DNA of 64,000 bases from Neisseria subflava (GCF_005221305.1 NZ_CP039887.1:682001-746000), one strand, 5' to 3'; shown: positions 8,604 through 17,913, numbered from the stretch's first letter. Notes: generated by a model from the sequence alone, not told the origin. Program-made: numbers and translations.

Positions 8604-9452
8604 ATGAAAAATTCAGAATTGCATTTGCTGGAACGCAGAAAGATGTTTAACGGGCATCAGGAACGCTACCACCACTTTTCTCAAACCTGCCAGACGGATA
8701 TGGTATTTGATGTCTATCTGCCGCCACAAGTCTTAAAAGGTTATCCCGCGCCTGTTTTATATTTTCTTTCCGGCCTAAATAGTGATGGTTCTGAATTGGT
8801 TCGGCAAAGCGGAATCCAGCGCTTTGCGGCGCAATGGAATATTATCGTGGTTTTTCCGGATACCTCGCCACGCGGTCAGCATGTTGCCGACAGCGAGGAA
8901 CATTATCTTGGACAGGGTGCCGGATTTTATGTTAACGCAACTGAAGCACCTTGGGCACAGCATTATCAAATGGAAAGCTATATCAGCCAAGAATTGCCTG
9001 ATTTGATCGAGCATAATTTCCCGGTAGCGAAAGAGCGCAGCATTGCAGGTTTCAGCATGGGTGGGTATGGCGCGCTGCATTTGGCTTTGAACTATCCTGG
9101 CCGATATGCTGCGGTTTCTGCCTTTGCGCCTTTATGTCATCCTATCGATACGGAAGGCGGCAGGCAGGCGTTTTCAGCTTATTTGGGTCAAAACGTGGAA
9201 ACATGGAAACACTATGACAGTACAAAGCTGCTTCAGACCGCCTCGCATAAATTGCCTGTTTTGATTGATGTCGGCAGTGAAGATGCTTTGTATCCTGAAG
9301 TTCTGCAACCGGAAGGGTTTGTCCGCTCAGCACGCGAAAAAGGTTTCAATATCCAATATAAAGTACGTCCAGGCTATGGGCATGACTATTTCTTTATTGC
9401 CAGCTTTATCGATTCGCATATTGAGTTTCATGCTCAGGCATTGGGGCTTTAA
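8604..9452 (+). CDS. S-formylglutathione hydrolase
   Basis: This alpha/beta-hydrolase (esterase D family) releases formate and glutathione in glutathione-dependent formaldehyde detoxification. The nucleophile elbow GFSMGGYGA is near residue 150. The acid-histidine part is in DVGSEDALYPE and RPGYGHDYFF near the C-terminus. Length (282 aa) is standard. AAGGA precedes the ATG. Its usual partner, glutathione-dependent alcohol dehydrogenase AdhC, is not adjacent, so the gene stands alone here, with a DUS terminator after it. Confidence 0.92.
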   Translation: MKNSELHLLERRKMFNGHQERYHHFSQTCQTDMVFDVYLPPQVLKGYPAPVLYFLSGLNSDGSELVRQSGIQRFAAQWNIIVVFPDTSPRGQHVADSEEHYLGQGAGFYVNATEAPWAQHYQMESYISQELPDLIEHNFPVAKERSIAGFSMGGYGALHLALNYPGRYAAVSAFAPLCHPIDTEGGRQAFSAYLGQNVETWKHYDSTKLLQTASHKLPVLIDVGSEDALYPEVLQPEGFVRSAREKGFNIQYKVRPGYGHDYFFIASFIDSHIEFHAQALGL

Positions 9453-9463
9453 GCAGTATTGAA

Positions 9464-9514
9464 TAAAAGGCCGTCTGAAATCCGATTAATGGTCGGATTT
9501 CAGACGGCCTTTTA
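9464..9514. terminator. DUS hairpin between esterase gene and recA
   Basis: AAAAGGCCGTCTGAAATCCGA pairs with TCGGATTTCAGACGGCCTTTT, so the stem extends beyond the DUS cores. It lies between convergent genes and can act in both directions. Confidence 0.85.
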
Positions 9515-9545
9515 TTTGGTCTTTAACCTTTAATTTCAGACAGAC

Positions 9546-10592
9546 TTATTCCTCAGGACGCTCGCCGTCGGTATCGTCCAATCTGCCTTCGGTAATATCG
9601 ACATTGATACCGACTGCCGCACGGATTTTGGCATCGATTTCGTTGGCGATATCAGGATTTTCTTTCAACCAAACGCGTACATTGTCTTTACCTTGGCCGA
9701 TTTTTGCGCCGTTGTAGCTGTACCATGCACCGGATTTTTCAACGATGTCATGTTTGACGCCCAAGTCGATCAATTCGCCTTCCCAGCTGATACCTTCGCC
9801 GTAAAGAATATCGAATTCGGCTTGACGGAATGGAGGCGCAACTTTGTTTTTGATGACTTTGACTTTGGTTTCGTTACCAATAACGTCATCGCCTTTTTTA
9901 ATCTGACCGGTACGGCGGATGTCGAGGCGGACGGAGGCGTAGAATTTGAGCGCGTTACCGCCGGTTGTGGTTTCAGGGCTGCCGAACATCACGCCGATTT
10001 TCATACGGATTTGGTTAATGAAAACAACCAATGTATTGGTGCGTTTGATGTGGCCGGTCAGTTTGCGCAGGGCTTGGCTCATCAGGCGGGCTTGCAGGCC
10101 GACGTGGCTGTCGCCCATTTCGCCTTCGATCTCGGCTTTAGGCACAAGTGCGGCTACGGAGTCAACAACGACCATATCGATACCGCCTGAGCGTACCAAT
10201 GTATCGCAGATTTCCAATGCCTGCTCGCCGGTATCCGGTTGGGAGAGATAGAGTTCTTCGACTTTTACGCCGAGTTTACGGGCGTAAATCGGGTCAAAAG
10301 CATGCTCGGCATCGATGAATGCGCAGATGCCGCCATTTTTTTGGCATTGAGCAATGGCTTCGAGACAGAGTGTGGTTTTACCGGAGGATTCCGGGCCGAA
10401 AATTTCAACCACGCGGCCGCGGGGCAGACCGCCAACGCCGAGTGCTAAGTCTACGCCGAGGGAGCCGGTGGAAATAACATCAAGGTTTTCTTCCTGTTGG
10501 CTGCCGTCCATTTTCATGATGGAGCCTTTGCCGAAGTTTTTTTCGATTTGGGCAAGGGCGGCGGCTAAGGCTTTGCTTTTTTCGTCTGACAT
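9546..10592 (-). CDS. recA: Recombinase RecA
   Basis: RecA forms ATP-dependent filaments on single-stranded DNA and drives homologous recombination. In Neisseria it is essential for natural transformation, the process served by the many DUS. The Walker A loop GPESSGKTT is near residue 66, and the MVVVDSVAALVPKAE Walker B region near 140. Length is 348 aa with an acidic tail. GGAGAG precedes the ATG. I see no LexA-type box (CTGTN8ACAG) upstream, in keeping with the lack of a classical SOS system in Neisseria. recX is not next to it. Confidence 0.98.
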   Translation of the reverse strand: MSDEKSKALAAALAQIEKNFGKGSIMKMDGSQQEENLDVISTGSLGVDLALGVGGLPRGRVVEIFGPESSGKTTLCLEAIAQCQKNGGICAFIDAEHAFDPIYARKLGVKVEELYLSQPDTGEQALEICDTLVRSGGIDMVVVDSVAALVPKAEIEGEMGDSHVGLQARLMSQALRKLTGHIKRTNTLVVFINQIRMKIGVMFGSPETTTGGNALKFYASVRLDIRRTGQIKKGDDVIGNETKVKVIKNKVAPPFRQAEFDILYGEGISWEGELIDLGVKHDIVEKSGAWYSYNGAKIGQGKDNVRVWLKENPDIANEIDAKIRAAVGINVDITEGRLDDTDGERPEE

Positions 10593-10678
10593 GTTTTCTC
10601 TCCGAAAGGAAATATGAATCGCTAAGAATTTATTTAGCTATTATCGCATAAATTAAGAAAAAGTATAGTTTTATTTTT

Positions 10679-10727
10679 ATTTTTCAGACGGCCTGTGTTT
10701 TTTGTATGCAACAGGCCGTCTGAAAAT
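10679..10727. terminator. DUS inverted pair between aroA and recA
   Basis: TTTTCAGACGGCCTGT and ACAGGCCGTCTGAAAA are arranged in the opposite order to most pairs, with the TTCAGACGG arm first. It lies after the aroA stop and before the recA promoter region, both on the minus strand. Confidence 0.75.
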
Positions 10728-10739
10728 TTGAATAATCAA

Positions 10740-12032
10740 TCAGTTGGTCAATGATGTAAAAACTTGGAAATAGTCGGGGAAAGTTTTATGCGTACATTTC
10801 GGGTCGTTGATGATGACGGGGATGCCCAAAAGCGAAGCCAGCGAGAAACACATGGCCATGCGGTGGTCGTCATAAGTATCGATGACGGCATCAGGGGTAA
10901 GTGTTTCGGGCGGCGTGATATGGATGGCTTCGGCTTCTTCAACGACTTCTGCACCCAGTTTGCGCAGTTCGGTTGCCATAGCGGTGATACGGTCGGTTTC
11001 TTTGACGCGCCATGAGCCGATATTACGCAGGGTGCAGGGTTGTTTGGTGGCCAGTGCGACGATAGCCAGAGTCATGGCCGCGTCTGGGATATGGTTGGCA
11101 TCCAAATCAAAAGCCTGAATCTTGCGCTCGGCAGGGCGGGAAATTTCAACAAAATTTTCGCCCCAAATGACATCTGCACCGATTTTCTCCAATTCACGCG
11201 CAAAGGCGACGTCGCCTTGAATGCTGTGTGCGCCGATACCGGTTACGCGGATGGGTGTACCTGCAATCAGGCCTGCACCCAAGAAGTAAGACGCGCTGGA
11301 GGCATCGCCTTCCACATATAAATGTTCGGGCGCATGATATTTGGCACCGGCCGGGATTTTAAATACACGGTAGTCTTCATTGATGATGTCCACACCGAAC
11401 TGCGCCATCAGCTTGAGCGTGATGTCGATATAAGGTTTGGAAATCAACTCGCCTACCATGTGAATTTCAAATGCTTGTCCGGTCAAGGGCAAAGCCATCA
11501 GCAGGGCGGTCAGGAATTGACTGGACACATTGCCTTTAATCGGAATAACGCGCTCGCCGTTGTCTTGGCGTTTACCGATCTGAAGCGGAGGGTAGTTTTC
11601 ATTGCCCAGATATTGTACGTCCGCACCTGCAATGCGCAGCGCATCCACCAAATCGCCGATGGGGCGTTCGTGCATACGCGGCACGCCATGCAGATGATAG
11701 TCGCCACCCAAAACGGCAAGCGCGGCAGTCAAGGGGCGGAATGCCGTACCGGCGTTGCCTAAAAACAAATCGGCGGTTTGGTTGGGAAAGCGGCCGCCGG
11801 TGCCATGAACTTTCAGACGGCCTTCAGGTAAAGATTCAATTTGTACGCCGAGTTTGTCAAGTGCTTCAAGCATTCGGTCGGTATCGTCGGATTTGAGCAA
11901 AGAATGGATTTCGCAAACGTTGTCGGAGAGTGCTGCCAAGAGCAGCGTACGGTTGCTGATGCTTTTGGAACCGGGCAGGGCAACGGTAGAAGGCTTGAGT
12001 GTAGAAGCGGGCAGGCGGATGGATTCGGTCAT
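10740..12032 (-). CDS. aroA: 3-phosphoshikimate 1-carboxyvinyltransferase (EPSP synthase)
   Basis: AroA transfers enolpyruvate from PEP to shikimate-3-phosphate in aromatic amino acid synthesis. Signatures are GSKSISNRTLLLAAL near residue 20 and the LFLGNAGTAFRPL loop near 90. DDHRMAMCFSLA is near the C-terminus. I start at MTESIRLPAS (430 aa); the open frame runs 18 codons further upstream without family similarity. A DUS core in the 5' half of the gene is read as GRLK. Confidence 0.97.
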   Translation of the reverse strand: MTESIRLPASTLKPSTVALPGSKSISNRTLLLAALSDNVCEIHSLLKSDDTDRMLEALDKLGVQIESLPEGRLKVHGTGGRFPNQTADLFLGNAGTAFRPLTAALAVLGGDYHLHGVPRMHERPIGDLVDALRIAGADVQYLGNENYPPLQIGKRQDNGERVIPIKGNVSSQFLTALLMALPLTGQAFEIHMVGELISKPYIDITLKLMAQFGVDIINEDYRVFKIPAGAKYHAPEHLYVEGDASSASYFLGAGLIAGTPIRVTGIGAHSIQGDVAFARELEKIGADVIWGENFVEISRPAERKIQAFDLDANHIPDAAMTLAIVALATKQPCTLRNIGSWRVKETDRITAMATELRKLGAEVVEEAEAIHITPPETLTPDAVIDTYDDHRMAMCFSLASLLGIPVIINDPKCTHKTFPDYFQVFTSLTN

Positions 12033-12298
12033 GGCTGGGCTAAGCTCGTTTGAATTGTAAATTAGACCGATATTATACGCAGGCAAAGGCCGTCTGAAAA
12101 ATGAAGAGGGTACAATTTATTTGTGAAAAAATGAATTTTTATATCGTTACACTATTTTCTAATCATTTATTTTGAAATTTTCTGCTCCTGTTTTGTGTTT
12201 GTCGCTATAACTTATTTTGTTGTGGCAGGTATATAACCAAACACCATAAGAAAATCAGAAACCATTCTTTCCTATTTTTTCAGACGGCCTTGCCTTAT

Positions 12299-12898
12299 TT
12301 AAAAGCTTGGCAATATTGCTGATAACGTTCTGCCAGTCCATATAGGATGATTGCTGTCAGCCCAAATGTCGTAGTGTCGGAAAGGCAGGGCGGGGAGGGC
12401 GAGGGTTTGATTGTTGTGATGAAGCTGACGGAATGTGTAGTTTCTCAGGTTTAAGGCGAAGCTCAAAGGCAGATAAAAAATTTCTGCTACTTCGTCGGGG
12501 TAGGCTTTGGGGTTGACGGAATGGGTGCAAATTGCCGGAACGGGCGTAACACGGTAGCCGGAAGGCGTGTCATAGAAGGGTAGCGGCGCAAAAGTCTGCC
12601 ATGCGGTAATCGGAATGGCAGTTTCTTCATAAGCTTCTCTTAACGCCGTTGCCGTTAGGCTGTCGTCTTGAACATCTTTGCGGCCGCCGGCAAAGGCGAT
12701 TTGTCCGGTGTGCTGCCTTAAGGTCTCGGCCCTTTTGGTCAGTAAAATTTGCCACGCTCCTTCATGCAAGACAATGCCGACTAAAACGGCTGCATCTTTG
12801 ACCGTTTGGGCGGTAACTAATTGATTGCGCTCTGCTTGCATACGGCTGCTGAAGCGTGAAGCTTGAGTTAGGAAATGGATAAGGTGGTCGGTATTCAT
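12299..12898 (-). CDS. Nudix hydrolase, probable CoA pyrophosphatase type
   Basis: The 199-residue protein carries a Nudix box, GGRKDVQDDSLTATALREAYEET (residues about 75-97), with the REAYEE metal-binding core intact. The glutamate usually found in the G-x5-E part is Asp here. Length and the preceding FAGGRKD motif resemble the CoA diphosphatase (NudL/YeaB) group, which cleaves CoA to phosphopantetheine and 3',5'-ADP. Substrate is inferred from the family only. There is no strong ribosome site before the ATG. It is a single gene bounded by DUS copies. Confidence 0.8.
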   Translation of the reverse strand: MNTDHLIHFLTQASRFSSRMQAERNQLVTAQTVKDAAVLVGIVLHEGAWQILLTKRAETLRQHTGQIAFAGGRKDVQDDSLTATALREAYEETAIPITAWQTFAPLPFYDTPSGYRVTPVPAICTHSVNPKAYPDEVAEIFYLPLSFALNLRNYTFRQLHHNNQTLALPALPFRHYDIWADSNHPIWTGRTLSAILPSF

Positions 12899-13073
12899 TT
12901 TTGGCGCTGATCGTTTTATGCAGATGAGGATTACACAAGGTTTACGGTTACCGTGTCAACAAAATAGGGTGCGTGTGTTACAGTTATGCCTGAATGATAA
13001 ATAAAGCTTTGCATCTGTTTTGCAAGTGCTTAGGCCGTCTGAAAATGTCGGCAGGTTCTCAAAAAGGATAGTT

Positions 13074-14936
13074 ATGTTGTTTTTCCCATCCCGTATTCGA
13101 GTAGCAGCTGCGGCTGTCATGATGTTGTTTGCTACACAAACTTTTGCCGCGCCCGGCGATTCAAATGCAGTTTTTGAATCGGCTAAGATTATTAAAAAGA
13201 AAAGCCGTGCCGACCGTTTTTCTCCCGAAGAGCGCGAGCAGGAGCGGATACGTCTGTTGGGTATACAAAACCGTACCTCGCAGGTTTTCACTTTGTTAAA
13301 TTCAGAACTGGCTCTGCAAAAGGGTGATGCGGCTTCTGCTCTGTTTACTTATATTTTGACGTTGCATCGCACCAAATCTCCCGAAGTGGCCGAACGCGCT
13401 TTGGAGATGGCGGTTTCTTTAAATGCCTTTGAACAGGCTGAAGCCATTTACCAAAAATGGCGCGAAATCGAGCCGGAGCCTGGTGAAACACAAAAGCGTA
13501 TGACTTGGTTGCGCAATTTGCTGCTGGGCAAAGCCGATAAGAATTTGAGCGGATTGGACAAGGTGATTGCCGGCGGTAGTGAAGACGAGCAAAAGCGCGT
13601 GTTTCTGCTTTTGGCACAAACCGCAGCACAACAGCCGAATCTGACCAGCGATGCAGTCAAACAGGTGCATAAAACGGCACTGAATTATAAAGACTTCCCT
13701 GAAGCGGCAATTGCAGATGCAATTTTTAGTGCAAAAGACGGTCAAAAGAAACACGCCATTGCAGCATTGCAGCGATTGGCTAAGTTGGACAACGAAATCC
13801 TGCCGCCGACTTTTGTTACGTTGCGACTGATGGCGCAACGGCATCCTGATATTCTGGACGGCTTCTTCAAAGATACAGACACCAAAACCTTATCTCCGAT
13901 TTGGCAGGAGTTGGACATCGCCAATTTGATCGCCCATGGCCAAAATGATCAGGCCTTTAAGCGTTTGCAGACTTTGTTGGAAGAAAATCCAAACCCTGAT
14001 TTGTATATTCAGGCCGCCTTATTGTCCGCCAGCAAGACGGAAAATATTTCTGCGGTAAACAGCTATCTGGAAAAGGCTTATAAAGCCGGTACGGAAGAGC
14101 AGCGCAGCCGTGCGGCGTTGATTGGTGCGGTTTCTTATAATGATGCTGAAGAATTTGCGAAAGCCAAACAATGGCTGGACAAGGTAACGGCAACGGCTTA
14201 TACGTTTGATAAAACTATTTTGGCCGCTTCTATCGAAGCCAAACAGGGCAACCATAAAGAGGCTTGGGCTTTGGTGCAACGCGCACAAAAAATGCCCGAG
14301 CAAAGAGGACGTTATTTTGAAGCCAGTGATTTGCTGAATACGGCTTTGTTTGTATTGTCTAAAAATACCAATCTTCAAGAATCGTTGAACGCTTTGAACA
14401 GCTTGGTAAATTCCACTGAAAAATCCTTGAAAACCCAAGCTTCTCCCGAGCTGCTTGCCAATATGTTGTATCAGCGTTCGATGGTGTATGAGAAGCTGAA
14501 TCAGCCAGGCAAGGCGATTGCCGATTTGCGCCGAGTTGTTGAGTTGTATCCGGATAATCCACACGGTTGGAATGCTTTGGGCTATACCTTGCTGTCAAAC
14601 GGCAAGGATTTGAAGGAAGCGTTTAAAATGGTTCAGACGGCCTATCAAATGGAGCCGGAAAGCGCAGCAATTAATGACAGTGTAGGCTGGGCGTATTATC
14701 TTAAAGGCGATGCGCAAATGGCGCTTCCATATATTCAATATGCCTATGAAAAAGAACCTGAAGCCGAAGTCGCCGCGCATTTGGGCGAAGTCCTATGGAC
14801 GCTTGGAGACCAAGACAAGGCCAAAGAAATCTGGAATGACGGCTTGAAACGCGGAAGCAATCTCCGAGTATTAAAAGAGACAATGTCCAAATTCGGTATA
14901 ACGTCCAGCAAACCACATCCTCAAAAACACAAATAA
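13074..14936 (+). CDS. Exported tetratricopeptide-repeat protein
   Basis: A 620-residue protein with a signal peptide (hydrophobic stretch then ATQTFA-AP near residue 25). It has TPR-like helical pairs along its length, clearest in the C-terminal third (LADLRRVVELYPDNPHGWNALGYTLL and the following two repeats). AAGGA precedes the ATG at 13074; the open frame begins 18 codons earlier across a DUS. It lies upstream of lolB and ispE on the same strand, separated by a DUS hairpin. A periplasmic scaffold role is likely, but the partner is unknown. Confidence 0.8.
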   Translation: MLFFPSRIRVAAAAVMMLFATQTFAAPGDSNAVFESAKIIKKKSRADRFSPEEREQERIRLLGIQNRTSQVFTLLNSELALQKGDAASALFTYILTLHRTKSPEVAERALEMAVSLNAFEQAEAIYQKWREIEPEPGETQKRMTWLRNLLLGKADKNLSGLDKVIAGGSEDEQKRVFLLLAQTAAQQPNLTSDAVKQVHKTALNYKDFPEAAIADAIFSAKDGQKKHAIAALQRLAKLDNEILPPTFVTLRLMAQRHPDILDGFFKDTDTKTLSPIWQELDIANLIAHGQNDQAFKRLQTLLEENPNPDLYIQAALLSASKTENISAVNSYLEKAYKAGTEEQRSRAALIGAVSYNDAEEFAKAKQWLDKVTATAYTFDKTILAASIEAKQGNHKEAWALVQRAQKMPEQRGRYFEASDLLNTALFVLSKNTNLQESLNALNSLVNSTEKSLKTQASPELLANMLYQRSMVYEKLNQPGKAIADLRRVVELYPDNPHGWNALGYTLLSNGKDLKEAFKMVQTAYQMEPESAAINDSVGWAYYLKGDAQMALPYIQYAYEKEPEAEVAAHLGEVLWTLGDQDKAKEIWNDGLKRGSNLRVLKETMSKFGITSSKPHPQKHK

Positions 14937-14940
14937 AACC

Positions 14941-14979
14941 AAAAGGCCGTCTGAAAAGCGTTTGATTTCAGACGGCCTA
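14941..14979. terminator. DUS hairpin between TPR gene and lolB
   Basis: AAAAGGCCGTCTGAAA pairs with TTTCAGACGGCCT. The right arm lies just 13 bases before the lolB ATG, so read-through into lolB is plausible. Confidence 0.75.
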
Positions 14980-14992
14980 TGAAGGAATATCC

Positions 14993-15577
14993 ATGAATTT
15001 AAAACAATTATCATCGGTTGCTGCCTTGTTGTTTTTAGCTGCTTGTGCGCAGCCAAACTTACCTCAGCAAAACAGTTGGCAAGCAGCAGAGCAGGTGCAG
15101 GATTTTAGTGCAGATGGTCGATTGGCTGTTAAAGTGGAAGGCAAAGGCTCATATGCTAATTTCGACTGGACTTATCAGAATGCGGTTCAAACCATTGATG
15201 TGAATACACCGTTGGGCAATACCGTAGGCCAGCTGTGTCAAGACAGTGAAGGCGTATTGGCAGTAGACAGTAAGGGTAAGGTTTATCAGGCGGAAACGGC
15301 TGAAGAATTGAGCAGGCAGCTTTTGGGTTTTGCTTTGCCGGTTCAATATCTGCATATTTGGGCGGATGGTAAACGCGTTGCCAATGCGCCATACAAAATC
15401 CTGCCTGATGGCCGTCTGGAGCAGTTTGACTGGACAATATCGCGTACTTTAAATAATTCAGGACAGCCCAAAACGCTTCAACTTGAGAATGCCAAGTTTA
15501 ATATCCGCTTGGTATTCGATACAGTAAATCACTCTTTGGATAAGAATGGACAAACCCGATGCGCAGCACGCAAATAG
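14993..15577 (+). CDS. lolB: Outer-membrane lipoprotein receptor LolB
   Basis: LolB takes lipoproteins from the carrier LolA and inserts them in the outer membrane. The protein is 194 aa with a lipoprotein signal (LLFLAACAQP, Cys near residue 19). The conserved FSADGRLAVKVEGKGSYANFDW stretch typical of LolB follows near residue 38. The 3' end overlaps the upstream part of the ispE frame, so the two are translationally close. The lolB-ispE-prs order is shared with many gamma- and beta-proteobacteria. Confidence 0.93.
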   Translation: MNLKQLSSVAALLFLAACAQPNLPQQNSWQAAEQVQDFSADGRLAVKVEGKGSYANFDWTYQNAVQTIDVNTPLGNTVGQLCQDSEGVLAVDSKGKVYQAETAEELSRQLLGFALPVQYLHIWADGKRVANAPYKILPDGRLEQFDWTISRTLNNSGQPKTLQLENAKFNIRLVFDTVNHSLDKNGQTRCAARK

Positions 15578-15585
15578 AGGATGCC

Positions 15586-16434
15586 ATGTCTGTTTCAGAG
15601 GAAATTCAAGCCTTTCCTGCGCCGGCTAAATTAAATTTGGATTTGAGGATTACCGGCCGTAGGAGCGATGGTTATCATAATTTGGAAAGTATTTTCTGTT
15701 TGATCGGCTTATACGATACCGTTCATCTGAAAATGCGTACTGATGGGCAGATTATTTTGCATACGCCGGTCGAAGGGCTTGAGCCCGAACAGGACTTGAC
15801 TTATCGGGCGGCTAAATTATTGTTGCCATATGCAAACGTACCACACGGTGTTGAAATTTGGTTGGATAAAGTGATTCCGACCGGAGGCGGATTGGGCGGT
15901 GGAAGCTCTGATGCGGCCACAGTTTTAATGGTTTTAAACCAATGGTGGCAATGTGGCTTGAGCAGGCAGCAACTGATTGATTTAGGCGTAAGTCTTGGTG
16001 CGGATGTTCCTTTTTTTATTTTTGGAAGAAGTGCTTTTGCCAAAGGCGTAGGCGAGAAGCTGGCTGAAATAGATGTCCCTAAACAATGGTATGTTATCGT
16101 TAAGCCCCCTGTCCATGTGGCAACAGCTAAAATTTTTGCACATGAAGGCTTGACACGTGATTCCAAACCCAGCATAATGCCGACTTTCCAATCATTACAG
16201 CCGTTTCAAAATGATATGCAGGTGGTTGTATTTCAGGAATATCCTGAGGTTTGGAAGGCTTATGTTGAGTTATTCCAATATGGTTATGCATTAATGACCG
16301 GTTCTGGGGCTTGTTTGTTTATAGCAAGTGCATCTCATCAAGAAGCAAATACAATTTACCAACAGGTTTCTCAATCATATAAAGCTTATTGTGTGGAAGG
16401 ATTAGATATTCATCCTCTGTTTTATATGATTTAG
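15586..16434 (+). CDS. ispE: 4-diphosphocytidyl-2-C-methyl-D-erythritol kinase
   Basis: IspE phosphorylates CDP-methylerythritol in the MEP isoprenoid pathway. GHMP kinase motifs are present: PAPAKLNLDLRITGRRSDGYH near residue 10 and the ATP loop PTGGGLGGGSSDAA near 95. I start at the ATG at 15586 (282 aa); an upstream in-frame ATG at 15559 lies inside lolB. Tandem tRNA-Gln genes follow directly after the stop. Confidence 0.95.
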   Translation: MSVSEEIQAFPAPAKLNLDLRITGRRSDGYHNLESIFCLIGLYDTVHLKMRTDGQIILHTPVEGLEPEQDLTYRAAKLLLPYANVPHGVEIWLDKVIPTGGGLGGGSSDAATVLMVLNQWWQCGLSRQQLIDLGVSLGADVPFFIFGRSAFAKGVGEKLAEIDVPKQWYVIVKPPVHVATAKIFAHEGLTRDSKPSIMPTFQSLQPFQNDMQVVVFQEYPEVWKAYVELFQYGYALMTGSGACLFIASASHQEANTIYQQVSQSYKAYCVEGLDIHPLFYMI

Positions 16435-16439
16435 TAAGT

Positions 16440-16515
16440 TGGGGAGTCGTCAAGCGGTTAAGACACTGGATTTTGATTCCAGCATGCGAAGGTTCGAATC
16501 CTTCCTCCCCAGCCA
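16440..16515 (+). tRNA. tRNA-Gln (anticodon TTG), copy 1
   Basis: Acceptor stem TGGGGAG pairs with CTCCCCA, followed by G and an encoded CCA. The anticodon arm CTGGATTTTGATTCCAG places TTG in the loop. The T-arm GGTTCGAATCC is standard. It begins 6 bases after the ispE stop codon. Confidence 0.97.
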
Positions 16516-16525
16516 AACCCTTTGT

Positions 16526-16601
16526 TGGGGAGTCGTCAAGCGGTTAAGACACTGGATTTTGATTCCAGCATGCGAAGGTTCGAATCCTTCCTCCCCAGCC
16601 A
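16526..16601 (+). tRNA. tRNA-Gln (anticodon TTG), copy 2
   Basis: Identical over all 76 bases to copy 1, 10 bases downstream of it. It has the same acceptor stem, TTG anticodon and encoded CCA. Confidence 0.97.
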
Positions 16602-16612
16602 ACACCCTTTAT

Positions 16613-16688
16613 TGGGGAGTCGTCAAGCGGTTAAGACACTGGATTTTGATTCCAGCATGCGAAGGTTCGAATCCTTCCTCCCCAGCCA
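16613..16688 (+). tRNA. tRNA-Gln (anticodon TTG), copy 3
   Basis: Identical to copies 1 and 2, 11 bases after copy 2. The short spacers share CCTTT-TTG-like sequence, which points to recent tandem duplication of about 86 bases. Confidence 0.97.
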
Positions 16689-16691
16689 AAT

Positions 16692-16723
16692 AAAAGCGTG
16701 TAAGTTTACTTACACGCTTTTTT
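16692..16723 (+). terminator. Rho-independent terminator after tRNA-Gln array
   Basis: AAAAGCGTGTAAGT (16692-16705) pairs perfectly with ACTTACACGCTTTT (16708-16721) over a 2-base gap and runs into T's. It is one of the few terminators here that does not use DUS. Confidence 0.9.
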
Positions 16724-16775
16724 ACGCTAAGAGCAAAATAACGCTGAAAAACTTTTTTTTACCCGTCTTTACGCG

Positions 16776-16781
16776 TATAAT
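16776..16781 (+). promoter_or_regulatory. Probable prs promoter -10 element
   Basis: A perfect TATAAT lies 84 bases before the chosen prs start and just after the tRNA terminator, so prs probably has its own promoter. No good -35 was seen. Confidence 0.5.
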
Positions 16782-16864
16782 CGCGTAATTAGTGTCTTAG
16801 ACATAGGGCAAAGGAAAGCGTAATGTTTTCTGCGCGTAAATCAAATCTAGAATCAGGTGAAGAT

Positions 16865-17848
16865 ATGGCTGCTTATGACAGTTTAATGGTGTTTACCGGT
16901 AATGCAAATCCGGAATTGGCGCAACGTGTTGTCAAACATTTGGATATTTCACTCGGTGAAGCCACCGTTTCCAAATTCTCTGATGGCGAAGTAGCCATTG
17001 AACTGTTGGAAAATGTGCGTGGTCGTGATGTGTTTATTTTGCAACCTACCTGTGCGCCAACCAATGACAACCTGATGGAAATTTTGACTATGGCCGATGC
17101 ACTCAAACGTGCTTCTGCCGGTCGTATTACTGCCGCGATTCCTTACTTTGGCTATGCGCGTCAAGATCGTCGTCCTCGCTCTGTTCGTGTACCTATTTCT
17201 GCTAAATTGGTAGCGAATATGTTGTACTCGGCAGGTATCGACCGCGTATTGACTGTTGACTTGCATGCCGATCAAATTCAAGGTTTCTTCGATATTCCGG
17301 TGGATAATATTTACGCTACCCCGATTTTATTGAACGATATTAAACAACAACGTATCGACAATCTAACTGTTGTCAGCCCTGATATCGGTGGTGTTGTACG
17401 TGCACGTGCTGTTGCTAAATCTTTAAATGCTGATTTGGCCATTATTGACAAACGTCGTCCTAAAGCTAATGTGGCTGAAGTGATGAACATTATTGGCGAT
17501 ATTCAAGGCCGTACTTGCTTGATCGTAGATGATATGATCGATACGGCAAACACCCTGTGTAAAGCGGCTGTAGCCCTGAAAGAGCGCGGTGCAGATCGTG
17601 TACTGGCATACGCCAGCCATGCAGTATTCTCCGGCGAAGCAGTGAATCGAATTGCTTCTTCCGAAATTGACCAAGTAGTTGTGACAGATACGATTCCGTT
17701 GTCTGAAGCAGCTAAAAAATGTGAACGCATCCGTCAAGTTACCATTGCCGGTTTGCTGGCTGAGACGGTACGCCGTATCAGCAATGAAGAATCCGTCTCA
17801 TATCTTTTCAATGAGGATGTGATGACTGGCGGCATGTTGCTGCCATAA
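16865..17848 (+). CDS. prs: Ribose-phosphate pyrophosphokinase
   Basis: Prs makes PRPP from ribose-5-phosphate and ATP, feeding purine, pyrimidine, histidine and tryptophan synthesis. Visible signatures are the catalytic flexible-loop region FGYARQDRRPRSVRVPISAKL near residue 100 and the PRPP loop CLIVDDMIDTANTLCKAA near 220. I start at MAAYDSLMVFTGNANPELAQ (327 aa), preceded by AGGTGA. An earlier in-frame ATG at 16823 adds 14 unfamiliar residues. Confidence 0.97.
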   Translation: MAAYDSLMVFTGNANPELAQRVVKHLDISLGEATVSKFSDGEVAIELLENVRGRDVFILQPTCAPTNDNLMEILTMADALKRASAGRITAAIPYFGYARQDRRPRSVRVPISAKLVANMLYSAGIDRVLTVDLHADQIQGFFDIPVDNIYATPILLNDIKQQRIDNLTVVSPDIGGVVRARAVAKSLNADLAIIDKRRPKANVAEVMNIIGDIQGRTCLIVDDMIDTANTLCKAAVALKERGADRVLAYASHAVFSGEAVNRIASSEIDQVVVTDTIPLSEAAKKCERIRQVTIAGLLAETVRRISNEESVSYLFNEDVMTGGMLLP

Positions 17849-17913
17849 CCCGATGTCGTCTTAAGCTGGTCGCGGCCGATGACGACGATTTTATCTAAAT
17901 TGGAGTATTAAAC

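Noticed and set aside
10593..10739. LexA/SOS box before recA
   Set aside because: No CTGTN8ACAG-like palindrome is present, in line with the lack of a classical SOS response in Neisseria.
12033..12298. Hidden small gene between the Nudix gene and aroA
   Set aside because: The region is AT-rich with frequent stops on both strands; only two single DUS copies at its ends are recognisable.
16439..16788. Two overlapping frames across the tRNA array with repeated 'RQAVKTLDFDSSMRRFESFLPSQ' type peptides
   Set aside because: The repeats are only the three identical tRNA genes read as protein; clear cloverleaf structures explain the sequence.
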